From Winogradskyella aurantiaca (GTDB taxonomy: Bacteria > Bacteroidota > Bacteroidia > Flavobacteriales > Flavobacteriaceae), in NCBI RefSeq assembly GCF_003362725.1, contig NZ_QKTV01000008.1:120707-184706 (forward strand): a stretch of DNA of 64,000 nucleotides. The letters run 5' to 3'. Of this stretch, positions 17,370 to 27,526 are shown piece after piece. Numbering within the stretch: the stretch's first letter is position 1; each line of letters starts with the position of its first letter. The notes beneath the pieces were generated by a model, which made no database searches, was not told the origin of the DNA, and saw only the letters and a program-made list of their open reading frames with translations. Made by a program: the position numbers and the translations under genes.

Positions 17370-20300
17370 TTAATTGAATTTAAAGTTTTTATTCTTTCTG
17401 AAGGCGAAATAAGCAATTAGCGCAATGATTACCAAAGTAATAGCTATAAACTGGAAACTAAGAATTTGATCTCCACTAGCATAGGAATGCAAGCCAGATA
17501 GATAGAAATTCACCCCAAAATAAGTCATTAAAATACTTCCAAATGCCAAAACAGACATAAGGTTATACAACCATTTTCCTCTCAGTCCAGGTATTAAACG
17601 CATATGTATTACAAAGGCATAGATCATAATGCTAATTAAAGCCCAGGTTTCTTTAGGGTCCCATCCCCAATAACGACCCCAACTTTCATTAGCCCACATA
17701 CCACCAAGGAAATTTCCAATGGTAAGCATCACCAGACCTACTGTTAAAGACAATTCATTGATGATGGTGAGTTCCTTAATATTGAGTTTCATTTTCTTCT
17801 CATTGGAAGCCGTGGTAAAAATCATAAGGAATAAGGCGACAACACCCAGTACCATTCCCAAAGCAAACGGTCCATAACTACCAACAATCACCGCCACATG
17901 GATCATTAACCAGTAACTATTTAGCACGGGTTGCAAGTTAGCAATAGCGGGATCCATCCAATTCCAGTGTGCTACCATTAAGATCATAGCAGTTACAAAG
18001 GTTGTTGAGGCCAGTGTGAGTGCACTTTTACGACCAAATAACAGTCCAAACAACATAGTTGCCCAAGCCACATAAATCATGGATTCATAGGCATCACTCC
18101 AAGGAGCATGACCAGATAAATACCAACGCACAGCAAGCCCTCCAGTATGCAGAACAAATAAGAAGACAACAACCCCTTGTAAAATTTTAACAGACCGGTC
18201 AATTGGTTTACTGTGATCTTTAAAAATCTGAACGATTAGCAAAATAAACAGTAATGTCCCTGCATAGAGATACCAACTGAACAGCTTTTTGAAAATGTCG
18301 TAGCGATTGTAAAGAATTTCAGTCTTTATTTTCTCATCAGACAGCATAACATCTGCCCCATATTTTACTTGGGTTTCTTTGATCGCTCGTATTAATTCTT
18401 CCGGTTTGGAATAATCGCCAGTGGTCTTAGACTGATTTAAGGTTATGAGATAGGCACTTTGGGCATTATTGATAAAGTTACCGTACAAGGTATCTTTAAT
18501 TTGTTCTCTGTAAGCGCCATTTCTAAAATCATAGGAGGATATCCATTTATTGTTCTCATCCTCAGGTACAGGGTAAAACTTTAAGGATTCCCCTTCTATA
18601 ATATTAAATAGAAGACTCACACGCTTATCAGCTTCCATAAATTCCTTCTGATGCCCATTAGGTACTTGGGCTCTATAGGCATCTTCCAGGTATGGTCCTA
18701 ATTTGTAAAAACCTCTGTCTGTAAAAAAGTCCACAAATCGTGCGTACTTCTGGTCCTTTGGCAGCCCAATTAAGGATCGTATAGAATCTGCTTTTCGAGG
18801 CTTCATGTAGATAATAGGAACATTAGACCATAATTGGGGACTCTCTTGTATGGATATTAAAACCTGTGTGGCATCATAAGAGCTGTAGGTATCACTCTTA
18901 GTGAGTTTTCTTAAAACCTCAGAAGCAAAGGTATTAACAGGCATCATTCTACCGCTGTAATCTTGAATAACCAGTTCTCCAAACTTATCAGCGTGTTCTT
19001 TGGGAGTGATGTTCTTTTCAAGAATGGAATCAATCTGTGCTTCAGTCAAACTTGCCATCGGATTCATCCCGTGGTCATGACCATCGTCCGAGCTATGTTC
19101 CTGAGCATAGCCCCCTAAAGACATTAATACAAGTCCGGCGGCAAATAATTTAGCTTTCTTCTTCTTCAGCTTTTCAAGTTGCTTTCGCAGCTCATCAAAA
19201 CGCGTGTGACGTGCAAACATTATGGCCAACAATCCAAAATAAAGTAACATATAACCAATGTAAGTGATAATAGTGCCCCATTTATCATTATTCACAGATA
19301 GAATGGTTCCTTTTTCATCGGGATCAAAACTAGCTTGAAAAAACCTGTAGCCTTTATGATCTAGCACATTGTTCATATAAATATGATAATCAAAGTTACC
19401 ATCTGTTTCATCAAAAACCGTGATTTTACTTTCGTATGAGGAATACCCCTGCTCTGTTCCGGGGTAACGCTCGGCAATAAAATCATTCAATTTTATGCCA
19501 AAAGGTAATTCCAAGACCTTGGATCCGTATTGTACTGAAACCTGCATACCGCCGACTTCAACCTCCTCAAATCCATTGTAGTTTCCTTTTCCACCCAATA
19601 AATTCACCAGTTTCTCATCACCATTGGCAGATACTTTTAATTGTACACCGTCTTCATCATTTTTTAAAATGGTTGATTTTTTAACTAATTCAAATGTTCC
19701 TTTAACTACAGGTTTAGGAAACACCAGTTGCATGTTAGCAATAATGTACCTGGATCTTAGTGCCAAAGGCTGTATACTATCTTTAGCAAGTTGCCCAGTT
19801 GCCATAGTAGCCATAGTCATATACTGGCCCTCAAATGGGGATTGAATAAACAGGCCTTCCTCATTATTAGTAATATTGATAGCTCCTTCAACGGGGTTAT
19901 TGAGTGATATAAGCACATTATGAAGACTTGATACTTCACCATCTTTAAGAAAATGATTGTGTGGACGCCCATCTCCTGCTTCTACAATTTTTAAGTAGGC
20001 TTCACCGTCGTCTGAAGGAACAATATCTAATTCTGCCCCAGGAACAAATTTGACGAGTTCAAAACTTACATTATTGGACCCGTAATCAAAAGTCTCTGAA
20101 AATGAGTTCGTTAAACGGGGAGAGAAATCCACTAGTGCGCTGAAATTACGTTGTTGTAATTGTCCGTTAATTTCATAATCCCCAACAATGCGCCCGCTAA
20201 TGTAGGTATCTGTAGATAAATATTGATTTTCAGTAGCACCTTCTCTAATAGACATCATCCCCTCGTAACCAATGTATCTGGTTACAAAAGCTCCTACCAA

Positions 20301-20576
20301 AATAAAGATGAATGACAAGTGTAATGTGAGTGTGGCCCATTTTTCGACCCTCCAGAGTTTAAAGCGGAAAATATTACCCACAAAATTGATGACAAAAAAG
20401 ACCATAATAGCCTCGAACCACCAGGCATTGTATATCAAATTTCTTGTGTAGGGAGTTGGTGAGGTATCCATATTTCTGTCCAATATGGTACCTACGGCCA
20501 TTGCTACAGCAAATACAATAAATAAAACCGCTGTAAGGCGTGTAGAAAAGAGGAAATTTGCAATTTTTTTCTGCAT
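17370..20576 (-). CDS. Fused cytochrome c biogenesis protein (ResB-CcsA/CcsBA, system II)
   Basis: 1068 residues. The N-terminal half is ResB/Ccs1-like: four membrane segments with a large periplasmic domain (about 110-430). The C-terminal 290 residues are CcsA/ResC-like, with the haem-handling motif 'WGRYWGWDPKETWALI' near residue 970 and conserved flanking His residues ('HAPWSDAYESM', 'YWLMIHVAVI'). The fused protein exports haem and ligates it covalently to CXXCH motifs of apocytochromes c. A long central periplasmic segment containing 'MNPMASL' and 'ITPKEHADKFGELVIQ' (about 500-740) separates the two parts and is typical of the Bacteroidota version. Two small membrane genes follow. Confidence 0.93.
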   Translation of the reverse strand: MQKKIANFLFSTRLTAVLFIVFAVAMAVGTILDRNMDTSPTPYTRNLIYNAWWFEAIMVFFVINFVGNIFRFKLWRVEKWATLTLHLSFIFILVGAFVTRYIGYEGMMSIREGATENQYLSTDTYISGRIVGDYEINGQLQQRNFSALVDFSPRLTNSFSETFDYGSNNVSFELVKFVPGAELDIVPSDDGEAYLKIVEAGDGRPHNHFLKDGEVSSLHNVLISLNNPVEGAINITNNEEGLFIQSPFEGQYMTMATMATGQLAKDSIQPLALRSRYIIANMQLVFPKPVVKGTFELVKKSTILKNDEDGVQLKVSANGDEKLVNLLGGKGNYNGFEEVEVGGMQVSVQYGSKVLELPFGIKLNDFIAERYPGTEQGYSSYESKITVFDETDGNFDYHIYMNNVLDHKGYRFFQASFDPDEKGTILSVNNDKWGTIITYIGYMLLYFGLLAIMFARHTRFDELRKQLEKLKKKKAKLFAAGLVLMSLGGYAQEHSSDDGHDHGMNPMASLTEAQIDSILEKNITPKEHADKFGELVIQDYSGRMMPVNTFASEVLRKLTKSDTYSSYDATQVLISIQESPQLWSNVPIIYMKPRKADSIRSLIGLPKDQKYARFVDFFTDRGFYKLGPYLEDAYRAQVPNGHQKEFMEADKRVSLLFNIIEGESLKFYPVPEDENNKWISSYDFRNGAYREQIKDTLYGNFINNAQSAYLITLNQSKTTGDYSKPEELIRAIKETQVKYGADVMLSDEKIKTEILYNRYDIFKKLFSWYLYAGTLLFILLIVQIFKDHSKPIDRSVKILQGVVVFLFVLHTGGLAVRWYLSGHAPWSDAYESMIYVAWATMLFGLLFGRKSALTLASTTFVTAMILMVAHWNWMDPAIANLQPVLNSYWLMIHVAVIVGSYGPFALGMVLGVVALFLMIFTTASNEKKMKLNIKELTIINELSLTVGLVMLTIGNFLGGMWANESWGRYWGWDPKETWALISIMIYAFVIHMRLIPGLRGKWLYNLMSVLAFGSILMTYFGVNFYLSGLHSYASGDQILSFQFIAITLVIIALIAYFAFRKNKNFKFN

Positions 20577-20601
20577 AACAACAGGCTATTTTAAGCTCGT
20601 G

Positions 20602-20630
20602 CAAAGATAGGTGATTTGGAGGTTTCTCAA
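20602..20630 (-). promoter_or_regulatory. Promoter of the cytochrome c biogenesis gene
   Basis: On the minus strand: TTG at 20630-20628, 18-base spacer, TATCTTTG at 20609-20602, about 25 bases before the ATG. Good match to the Bacteroidota -33/-7 consensus. Confidence 0.72.
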
Positions 20631-20783
20631 TAAGGACATTCAAGTTTAGTCTTATTTAAAATAGTTATAGGTAAAATATATTTTTTTAGATTTTAAAAAC
20701 AACCCTCATTTTTAGTTAATAAGTATGTTTAAAGTTAAAAGCTTCCTCTTTTTTGTATTGATGGAGTTGGCTATTTTTACCCT

Positions 20784-21545
20784 ATGATTGCAGTAGTGTT
20801 ATTAGGAGCTGGAAATGTTGGACAACATTTGTTTGAAGCGATAAAAAAAAGTTCAGATACTGAGGTTGTTCAATGGTATAACAGAGATATCGCTAAACTA
20901 CAGCCATTCAAAAACGAAACGGATATTTGCGATTCTATTGAAAGTCTTAAAGAAGCGGATATTTATATCATTGCTGTGAGCGATGATGCTATTAAGAACC
21001 TAGCTCTACAATTGCCCTTTAACGACCGTCTTGTAGTGCATACCTCGGGAATGACCAGCATTCATGATCTTGACAAATCCTTGCATCGAGGTGTCTTTTA
21101 CCCCTTACAAAGCTTCACCAAGGGAAAGCCCATTGACTTTAAAAAGGTCCCTATTTGTCTGGAAGCTTTAAATAAACAACACTACGTGATTTTGCAACAA
21201 CTGGCAAATGCTTTAGGATCGAAGAGTTATAAAATCAATACCGAACAACGTAAAACGTTACATCTTTCAGCAGTATTCGTAAATAACTTTGGCAATCAAC
21301 TTTTTAGAATCGCACACGAATTAAGTGATGCTAAAAACATCAACTTCGAGATATTAAAACCTTTAATTGTTGAAACTGCCGATAAAATAAATGAATTGTC
21401 TCCATATATGGCACAGACAGGGCCGGCAGTGAGAGGTGATAAAAAAACACTAAAACAGCATTTAAAAGAATTGGATAATAGTCCTCATAAATTGGTTTAT
21501 GAATTAATGACTCAATCCATAAAAAGAACACATGGAAAACGATAA
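20784..21545 (+). CDS. DUF2520 Rossmann-fold protein (F420/NADP oxidoreductase-like)
   Basis: 253 residues. The N-terminal dinucleotide-binding fingerprint is 'VLLGAGNVGQHLFEA' (about residues 5-19). The remainder ('HTSGMTSIHDL', 'GVFYPLQSFTKG', and the 'HLSAVFVNNFGNQLF' segment) corresponds to the DUF2520 C-terminal domain, resembling pyrroline-carboxylate or ketopantoate reductases. The actual substrate is unknown. It overlaps kdsC by 14 bases, a conserved-looking pairing that suggests coupled translation. Confidence 0.82.
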   Translation: MIAVVLLGAGNVGQHLFEAIKKSSDTEVVQWYNRDIAKLQPFKNETDICDSIESLKEADIYIIAVSDDAIKNLALQLPFNDRLVVHTSGMTSIHDLDKSLHRGVFYPLQSFTKGKPIDFKKVPICLEALNKQHYVILQQLANALGSKSYKINTEQRKTLHLSAVFVNNFGNQLFRIAHELSDAKNINFEILKPLIVETADKINELSPYMAQTGPAVRGDKKTLKQHLKELDNSPHKLVYELMTQSIKRTHGKR

Positions 21546-22065
21546 AAGCTATAAAGAACTTCTACCAGACATATCAACCTTTATATTTGATGTAGACGGG
21601 GTTTTAACAGATGGTTCTGTTACGATTACGACATCAGGTGAATTACTTCGTAAAATGAATATAAAAGATGGCTATGCACTAAAAACGGCAGTTGATGCTG
21701 GATTTAATGTCTGCATTATATCTGGAGGATCCAATGAGGGAGTTCGTAAGCGATTACAAGGGTTGGGAATAACTGACATATATCTCGGAGCACATGATAA
21801 AATTGAGCAGTTGAATGAATATTTTGATATTTACGATATTGACTCTGAACAAGTGATGTATATGGGTGATGATCTGCCCGACTTTTATGTGATGCAACAA
21901 GTTGGTTTACCATGTTGCCCTCAAAATGCAGCGCCAGAAATAAAATCTATATCCAAATATATTTCACACAAAAATGGAGGTGAAGGATGCGTTAGAGATA
22001 TTATCGAGCAAACTTTAAAAGTCCAGGATAAGTGGTTGGAAAACTACAATGCCAAATATGATTAA
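21532..22065 (+). CDS. kdsC: KDO-8-phosphate phosphatase KdsC (HAD family)
   Basis: 177 residues. The HAD motif I is 'FIFDVDGVLTDGS' with catalytic D20 and D22, motif II is 'IISGG', and motif IV is 'MGDDLPDF'. The short, cap-less domain and length match KdsC, which hydrolyses 3-deoxy-D-manno-octulosonate 8-phosphate in lipopolysaccharide core synthesis and acts as a tetramer in the cytosol. The close relative YrbI/N-acylneuraminate 9-phosphatase-like branch is the main alternative. Start overlaps the preceding gene by 14 bases. Confidence 0.88.
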   Translation: MENDKSYKELLPDISTFIFDVDGVLTDGSVTITTSGELLRKMNIKDGYALKTAVDAGFNVCIISGGSNEGVRKRLQGLGITDIYLGAHDKIEQLNEYFDIYDIDSEQVMYMGDDLPDFYVMQQVGLPCCPQNAAPEIKSISKYISHKNGGEGCVRDIIEQTLKVQDKWLENYNAKYD

Positions 22066-22110
22066 TTAAATTATAGAATCATCCTACGAAAACGAAGACA
22101 TAAACAAGGC

Positions 22111-22392
22111 ATGGGGCATTTTGGAATTGGATCCAATCAAGGCAATGCTACCCAGAAAGCTAAAAAACCATTTTCTGAATATAAAGAGCGTTTGGATTTA
22201 GAAGCACACCTGCACTATCAAATGGATTTTCTACATGTGGATCTTACGAAAGAAGAGAAACAGCAAATAAAAAATAATATCCGAAAACAGGAGCGTAGGA
22301 TTTTTATAAGAACCTCCATTATAAGTGTTGTGTTGTTTATCGGTGTTGCATACGCCGCTGTTCATCTTATTACTAAAATTGTTTCTCGCTAA
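22111..22392 (+). CDS. Small single-span membrane protein
   Basis: 93 residues: a polar N-terminal region with acidic and basic helices (about 20-68, probably coiled) followed by one membrane segment (about 70-90, 'TSIISVVLFIGVAYAAVHLI'). No family recognised. It sits 45 bases after kdsC and nine bases before the UbiA gene, so it belongs to the kdsC-maf transcription unit. Confidence 0.65.
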   Translation: MGHFGIGSNQGNATQKAKKPFSEYKERLDLEAHLHYQMDFLHVDLTKEEKQQIKNNIRKQERRIFIRTSIISVVLFIGVAYAAVHLITKIVSR

Positions 22393-22401
22393 TCCCCATT
22401 T

Positions 22402-23325
22402 ATGGCATTCTTAAATCTAATTCGTTGGAAAAACCTGCTCATAATCGCCTTGGTTCAACTCCTAATTAAGTACACCTTACTTGAGCCCTTTATTGAAATT
22501 ACTGGTCTTTCAACTACTCTAAAACCTATTGGTTTTATAACTCTAGTTCTTGCCACATTATGCATTGCAGCTGCCGGGTATATCATTAATGATATATATG
22601 ATACAACTGCTGATAGCATCAATAGGCCTGAAAAATTGATTGTAGGCATAAGTATTTCTGAAAAAGTTGCAACTCGCTGGTTCATTGCCCTAAATGTAAT
22701 TGGGGTAGGCCTTGGTTACTTGATATCCTCACAAATAGGCAAATCGGATTTCTTTGCTATTTTCATAATCATATCAGGAATGCTCTACCTTTACTCTGCA
22801 TATCTAAAGCAGTACTTATTTATCGGCAATATTGTTATTTCAGCTTTTGTTGCATTGAGTATTTTACTTGTTGGTATTTACGATTTACTACCGGGCTTGA
22901 ATGGTGCCAATCGAGAGATGCAATTAACCTTTTTTGATATTATTCTGGATTATGCCTTTTTTGCCTTTTTAATTAACCTTTTAAGGGAGATGGTAAAAGA
23001 TATTGAAGATACCAAAGGTGACAAAGCCGCCGGTTATCGGACCATAGCAACCCAGTTTGGGGTCACTATCTCAAAATACATCTGTCTAGGATTGAGTTTA
23101 TTAAATACAGCTTTAATTATAGCATATCTTATTGAGTATTTTTATAAGAATAATGCGTTAGTTATCTATTTTTTAATTCTTATCATAGCACCCCTACTGT
23201 TTATCTCAGTTCGATTACTTCAAGCAAAGGAAACTATTCACTATAGTCGCATAAGCTCATTGCTAAAAGTCATCATGCTTACGGGGGTGTGCTCCATGAT
23301 TGTTTTTAATCTCACCCAATCATAA
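22402..23325 (+). CDS. UbiA-family prenyltransferase
   Basis: 307 residues with about nine membrane segments. Both Asp-rich substrate motifs are visible: 'NDIYDTTAD' (N63-D71) and 'REMVKDIEDTKGD' near residue 200. They bind the Mg-diphosphate of the prenyl donor. The family includes menaquinone, haem O and geranylgeranylglycerol-phosphate synthases. The 'DTTADSINRPEK' context fits the group annotated as geranylgeranylglycerol-phosphate synthase-like in Bacteroidota, but the acceptor is not certain. The following maf gene starts one base after its stop. Confidence 0.85.
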   Translation: MAFLNLIRWKNLLIIALVQLLIKYTLLEPFIEITGLSTTLKPIGFITLVLATLCIAAAGYIINDIYDTTADSINRPEKLIVGISISEKVATRWFIALNVIGVGLGYLISSQIGKSDFFAIFIIISGMLYLYSAYLKQYLFIGNIVISAFVALSILLVGIYDLLPGLNGANREMQLTFFDIILDYAFFAFLINLLREMVKDIEDTKGDKAAGYRTIATQFGVTISKYICLGLSLLNTALIIAYLIEYFYKNNALVIYFLILIIAPLLFISVRLLQAKETIHYSRISSLLKVIMLTGVCSMIVFNLTQS

Positions 23326-23326
23326 G

Positions 23327-23917
23327 ATGCTGCAGGAGTTCCTTAAAAATCATCGCATCATATTGGCTTCAGGATCCCCTCGAAGACAAGTGTTTTTTAG
23401 AGAATTAGGGATTGACTTCACAGTTAATTTAAGACCAGTTGATGAAGTTTTTCCAGATCACTTAAAAGAAGCTGAGATTAGTGATTATTTGGCTGCCCTA
23501 AAAGCCAAAGCTTTTGATGGAGCTCTTAAGCCTAATGACATTCTTGTGACCAGCGATACCATCGTTTGGCATAGAGGTTTTGCTTTGGGCAAACCTCTTA
23601 ACAGAGAGGAAGCCATATCAATGATCCAGGGACTTAATGGAGACACCCATAAGGTCATTACTTCTGTTTGCCTGACATCAACTAATAAACAAGTAGTATT
23701 TAACGATACCACCCTAGTAACATTTATTTCTCTTACCAAGGATGAAATTGAATATTATGTAGATAATTACAAGCCTTATGACAAGGCTGGCTCCTACGGT
23801 ATTCAAGAATGGATAGGTTCGATAGCCATTTCAAAAATTGAAGGCAGTTATAACAATGTCGTTGGACTACCAACACAAAAGCTATATGAAACGTTAAAGG
23901 ACTTTGCAAGCGTTTAA
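23327..23917 (+). CDS. Maf-family nucleoside triphosphate pyrophosphatase
   Basis: 196 residues from the ATG at 23327 (one base after the UbiA stop); an upstream in-frame start would add an unrelated tail. Family signatures are 'ILASGSPRR' (about 12-20), 'SDTIVWHRG' and 'YDKAGSYGIQ', the loops that bind and hydrolyse non-canonical or modified nucleotides (dTTP/UTP-type or YhdE-like). The protein is cytosolic and proposed to clean the nucleotide pool; overproduction affects septation in some species. A promoter for the next gene overlaps its 3' end. Confidence 0.92.
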   Translation: MLQEFLKNHRIILASGSPRRQVFFRELGIDFTVNLRPVDEVFPDHLKEAEISDYLAALKAKAFDGALKPNDILVTSDTIVWHRGFALGKPLNREEAISMIQGLNGDTHKVITSVCLTSTNKQVVFNDTTLVTFISLTKDEIEYYVDNYKPYDKAGSYGIQEWIGSIAISKIEGSYNNVVGLPTQKLYETLKDFASV

Positions 23918-23933
23918 TTAGAGGGTATTTTTG
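23904..23933 (+). promoter_or_regulatory. Promoter for the lipoprotein gene, overlapping the end of maf
   Basis: TTG at 23904-23906, 19-base spacer, TATTTTTG at 23926-23933, 16 bases before the ATG. It is a full match to the Bacteroidota consensus and suggests the lipoprotein can be transcribed separately from maf. Confidence 0.6.
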
Positions 23934-23949
23934 CATTAAATTTCAGTTT

Positions 23950-24891
23950 ATGAGCAGATTATTAGTTGTTTATGCATCCGCTATATTAATGATCTTAGTG
24001 CAGGGATGTGGCAACAAGCAAGAGCATCCAACTAAAGTCATGGCTATTACCAACAACTCCGAAATCAGGGAGACACCCCAAGTCAAAAAAATTCCACTTT
24101 CCAAAGAATTTAAATCCTATTGGTATAATGGTCAGGCGGAAATATCCTCTTTTGAATTGGCCCAGGAACGCTATGGTGAAATTAGACAAGGGTCTGCTGT
24201 TTTAATTTATGTTACCGAGGATTTTTTGCCAGAAAAACAAGTCAAGGCTGACAATTACAGTAAATCCAATACACCCATTCTAAAACTCAACAGTACCAAA
24301 AAATTTAACACGGGTATTTACCCCTATTCCATTATGGAAAGTAGTTTCTATCCAGTTGGTCAGCAGTCCCATGCACTTAAAGTATCCGCTTCGGTCCAGG
24401 AATGGTGTGGTCAAGCCTATTCGCAAATAAATAATCGCGAGAAATTTGAGGTCAAATCTCACTCTTACTTTGAAACTGAAGCCGACCAATCCTTTGAAAT
24501 AGAGAAAGCTCCGCTGGAAAATGAAATATGGAACATCATTAGAATTGATCCGACCAAATTACCTACTGGTACTTTTGAGATGGTGCCTTCCTTGGAATTT
24601 GCCCGTTTAAGACATAAGAATATTAAGGCCTATACTGCGAACGCTACCTTAGAAAATGGCTTATATACCCTGGTATACCCAGAACTTGGACGAAAATTAG
24701 TTATCAAGTACAATTCTGACTTTCCCTATGACATTCAAGGTTGGGAAGAATCGAATACGATTGGATATGGCGCCCAGAAACGAATATTGACCTCTAAAGC
24801 CACTCGTTTAAAATCAATACGTTCTGCTTATTGGTCAAAAAATAAAAATGCTGATCTTCCTTTAAGACAAGAGCTCATGTTGGATCAATAG
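23950..24891 (+). CDS. Putative lipoprotein of unknown function (maf neighbour)
   Basis: 313 residues with a lipoprotein signal: 'SAILMILVQGCGN', lipidated Cys20. The mature part contains 'KEFKSYWYNGQAEISSFEL' and 'ASVQEWCGQAYSQIN', a pattern I associate with a conserved Bacteroidota lipoprotein family that is often placed after maf; its biochemical role is unknown. No catalytic motif is visible. It has its own promoter overlapping the maf 3' end. Confidence 0.72.
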   Translation: MSRLLVVYASAILMILVQGCGNKQEHPTKVMAITNNSEIRETPQVKKIPLSKEFKSYWYNGQAEISSFELAQERYGEIRQGSAVLIYVTEDFLPEKQVKADNYSKSNTPILKLNSTKKFNTGIYPYSIMESSFYPVGQQSHALKVSASVQEWCGQAYSQINNREKFEVKSHSYFETEADQSFEIEKAPLENEIWNIIRIDPTKLPTGTFEMVPSLEFARLRHKNIKAYTANATLENGLYTLVYPELGRKLVIKYNSDFPYDIQGWEESNTIGYGAQKRILTSKATRLKSIRSAYWSKNKNADLPLRQELMLDQ

Positions 24892-24997
24892 TTTTACAAG
24901 CACCGGTTGGCTTTACAAATTCGTTAAATAAAATCTAAAAGCCCGACCCTCACCTCGTAACTTTTCTATATTTGGAAGGTTTCAAACTAACAACCTC

Positions 24998-27526
24998 ATG
25001 AGTAAACTAAAACTCATTGCCCTTCTTTGCTTTTGTGCATTGTTAAGAATAGAAGGGCAGGCTCCTCAACGCTATTCCGCGTCCGAAATTCACGATGCCA
25101 TACAGAAATTAAATGTCCTTGCTTCAGTTTTATACGTTGCGGCACATCCTGATGATGAAAACACCCGATTGATCGCCTACATGGCCAATCAACAAAAGGC
25201 ACGAACCGCATATTTGTCCTTAACACGTGGAGATGGTGGTCAAAATTTAATTGGTCCAGAACTAAGAGAGTTATTAGGCGTCATGCGTACTCAGGAACTT
25301 CTAGCTGCCCGACGCGTTGACGGTGGAGAACAACGATTCACAAGAGCTAATGATTTTGGTTATTCCAAACACCCAAATGAGACCCTAAAAATATGGGATA
25401 GAGACCAAGTCCTAGGGGATGTCGTTTGGGCGATAAGAACTTTTAAACCCGATGTCATAATCAATCGATTTGATCACAGAACTCCTGGCACAACACATGG
25501 TCATCATACTAGTTCAGCAATGTTAAGTTTTGTAGCATTTGAATTGGCCAATGATGCAGATTCCTACAGCGACCAACTTGATTACACGGACCTATGGCAA
25601 CCTCAACGGTTATTCTTCAATACATCGTGGTGGTTTTATGGTAGCAGAGAAAATTTTGAAAAGGCTGATAAGTCTCAAATGACAAGTTTCGATATTGGCG
25701 TTTACTATCCTTCTAAAGGAATGTCAAATAATGAGATTGCCTCAATAGCGAGTAGTCAACACCTATGCCAGGGATTTGGGCGTTTAACCACCAGAGGTAC
25801 TCAGGAGGAATACATTGAGTTATTGAAGGGGCGTCCACTGCCAGAGGATAAGAACATTTTTGAAGGCATCGATACGACCTGGAGTCGCGTTCAAGGAGGA
25901 AGTGCGATAGCCGATATTTTGGTACCAATTGAGAATAATTTCAATTTTACAAACCCAGAGGCACACTTACCACAACTTTTGAAGGCCTACCAATTATTAC
26001 AAACTATAGAAGATGAGCACTGGAAAGCTATTAAGTCAAAAGAACTTTTAAAGATAATTGAGGCCTGTTCTGGAATGTACCTGGAAGTTTCAGCAAGCAC
26101 GCCAATTGCTGCCCCAGAAGAGAGTATTTCGTTGCGAATTGAAGCCATCAACCGAAGCAACACCGATATCGAATTGGCCTCTTACAGCATCACATCAATG
26201 CCTTCAGTTATTCAGAAGAATGTAAAGCTGGATAACAATACCAGATTGACCTTTGATGAGACCATTATGATTCCAAAGGATGCCGCCTATACCACCCCTT
26301 ACTGGTTAGAAAAGAAAGGAAGCCTGGGAATGTATCGGGTGGACAATAGAGAACTGATTGGAAAACCAGAAACCCCAAGAAGTTACTTCGTCAACTTTAA
26401 CTTATCATCTAATGGGCTAAACTTTACCATCTCTAAACCAGTTATTTACAGGTATTCAAAACCAGATAAAGGTGAGCTATACAGACCTTTTGAGATTGTA
26501 CCACCAGTATCTGCCAAACTTGCCGAAAAAGTATATCTTTTTGAAACAGGAGATGAGCGCGACATTGAAGTGTTGATAAAAGCCGATATCAATAATTTTA
26601 AAGGTTCTGTATCCCTGGCCTACCCTAACGACTGGAATGTGTATCCGGAATTCATTCCTGTTTCCATAGAAAATAAGGGAGACGTTAAAGCCGTGAGTTT
26701 TAAAGTAATTCCACCAAAAAATCAAAGTGAAGGATTAATCACCCCAATGGTTAGCCATAATGGTGCCATCTATACGGATGAAATCATTGAGATTGACTAT
26801 GAACACATACCTTTTCAAACTGTGAAGATGCCAAGCGAAAGCAAAGTGGTTCGGTTAGAAATAGAAAAGCGAGGCAATTCAATTGGCTACATTCAGGGGG
26901 CTGGTGATGTAGTTCCTGAAAGCCTTAGGCAGATAGGATATAAGGTAACCACCATACCAACCGAAAACATAACAGCTGAACAATTAGTAGAATTTGACGC
27001 CATCGTCGTTGGCATTAGGGCTTACAACGTTGATGACAATCTTCAGTTTAAACAGAAGTACTTGTTAGATTATGTAAAAAACGGCGGAAACCTTGTGTTG
27101 CAATACAACACAAGTCGAGGTATCAAAACTAAAAACTTAGGCCCCTATCCTCTCAAGCTTTCAAGAGACAGAGTGACCGATGAGAATGCAGAAGTTCGTA
27201 TTCTGGACACCAATCACCCCATTTTAAATTATCCCAACAAAATAACGAGTAAGGACTTTGAAGGATGGGTGCAGGAACGTGGACTCTATTTTCCAAACGA
27301 GTGGTCTGATGAATATACACCGCTATTGTCTGTAAACGACAACGGAGAATCAGCCAAAGAAGGTAGTTTGTTAGTAACTAAGTACGGTAAAGGCTATTAT
27401 ATTTATTCCGGCTTGAGTTTCTTTAGAGAGTTTCCAGCAGGTGTCCCTGGAGCATATCGCCTTTTTGCAAATATGTTATCAGCAGGAAAGGAAGATAGCT
27501 TGGAAGCCAATACTATTTCAGACTAA
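24998..27526 (+). CDS. Secreted PIG-L/LmbE-family deacetylase, large form
   Basis: 842 residues. A signal peptide (about 1-21) precedes a PIG-L zinc deacetylase domain with 'VAAHPDDENTR' (H50, D52, D53) and 'THGHHTSSAML' near residue 165. The central part (about 330-620) is beta-rich, and the C-terminal part (about 620-830, 'AGDVVPESLRQIGY', 'FDAIVVGIRAYNV', 'GGNLVLQYNTS') resembles a glutamine-amidotransferase-like fold. The family removes N-acetyl groups from GlcNAc-type sugars; the long form is probably periplasmic and acts on an envelope or environmental glycan. Its stop codon is immediately followed by the ATG of a 39-residue peptide gene. Confidence 0.85.
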   Translation: MSKLKLIALLCFCALLRIEGQAPQRYSASEIHDAIQKLNVLASVLYVAAHPDDENTRLIAYMANQQKARTAYLSLTRGDGGQNLIGPELRELLGVMRTQELLAARRVDGGEQRFTRANDFGYSKHPNETLKIWDRDQVLGDVVWAIRTFKPDVIINRFDHRTPGTTHGHHTSSAMLSFVAFELANDADSYSDQLDYTDLWQPQRLFFNTSWWFYGSRENFEKADKSQMTSFDIGVYYPSKGMSNNEIASIASSQHLCQGFGRLTTRGTQEEYIELLKGRPLPEDKNIFEGIDTTWSRVQGGSAIADILVPIENNFNFTNPEAHLPQLLKAYQLLQTIEDEHWKAIKSKELLKIIEACSGMYLEVSASTPIAAPEESISLRIEAINRSNTDIELASYSITSMPSVIQKNVKLDNNTRLTFDETIMIPKDAAYTTPYWLEKKGSLGMYRVDNRELIGKPETPRSYFVNFNLSSNGLNFTISKPVIYRYSKPDKGELYRPFEIVPPVSAKLAEKVYLFETGDERDIEVLIKADINNFKGSVSLAYPNDWNVYPEFIPVSIENKGDVKAVSFKVIPPKNQSEGLITPMVSHNGAIYTDEIIEIDYEHIPFQTVKMPSESKVVRLEIEKRGNSIGYIQGAGDVVPESLRQIGYKVTTIPTENITAEQLVEFDAIVVGIRAYNVDDNLQFKQKYLLDYVKNGGNLVLQYNTSRGIKTKNLGPYPLKLSRDRVTDENAEVRILDTNHPILNYPNKITSKDFEGWVQERGLYFPNEWSDEYTPLLSVNDNGESAKEGSLLVTKYGKGYYIYSGLSFFREFPAGVPGAYRLFANMLSAGKEDSLEANTISD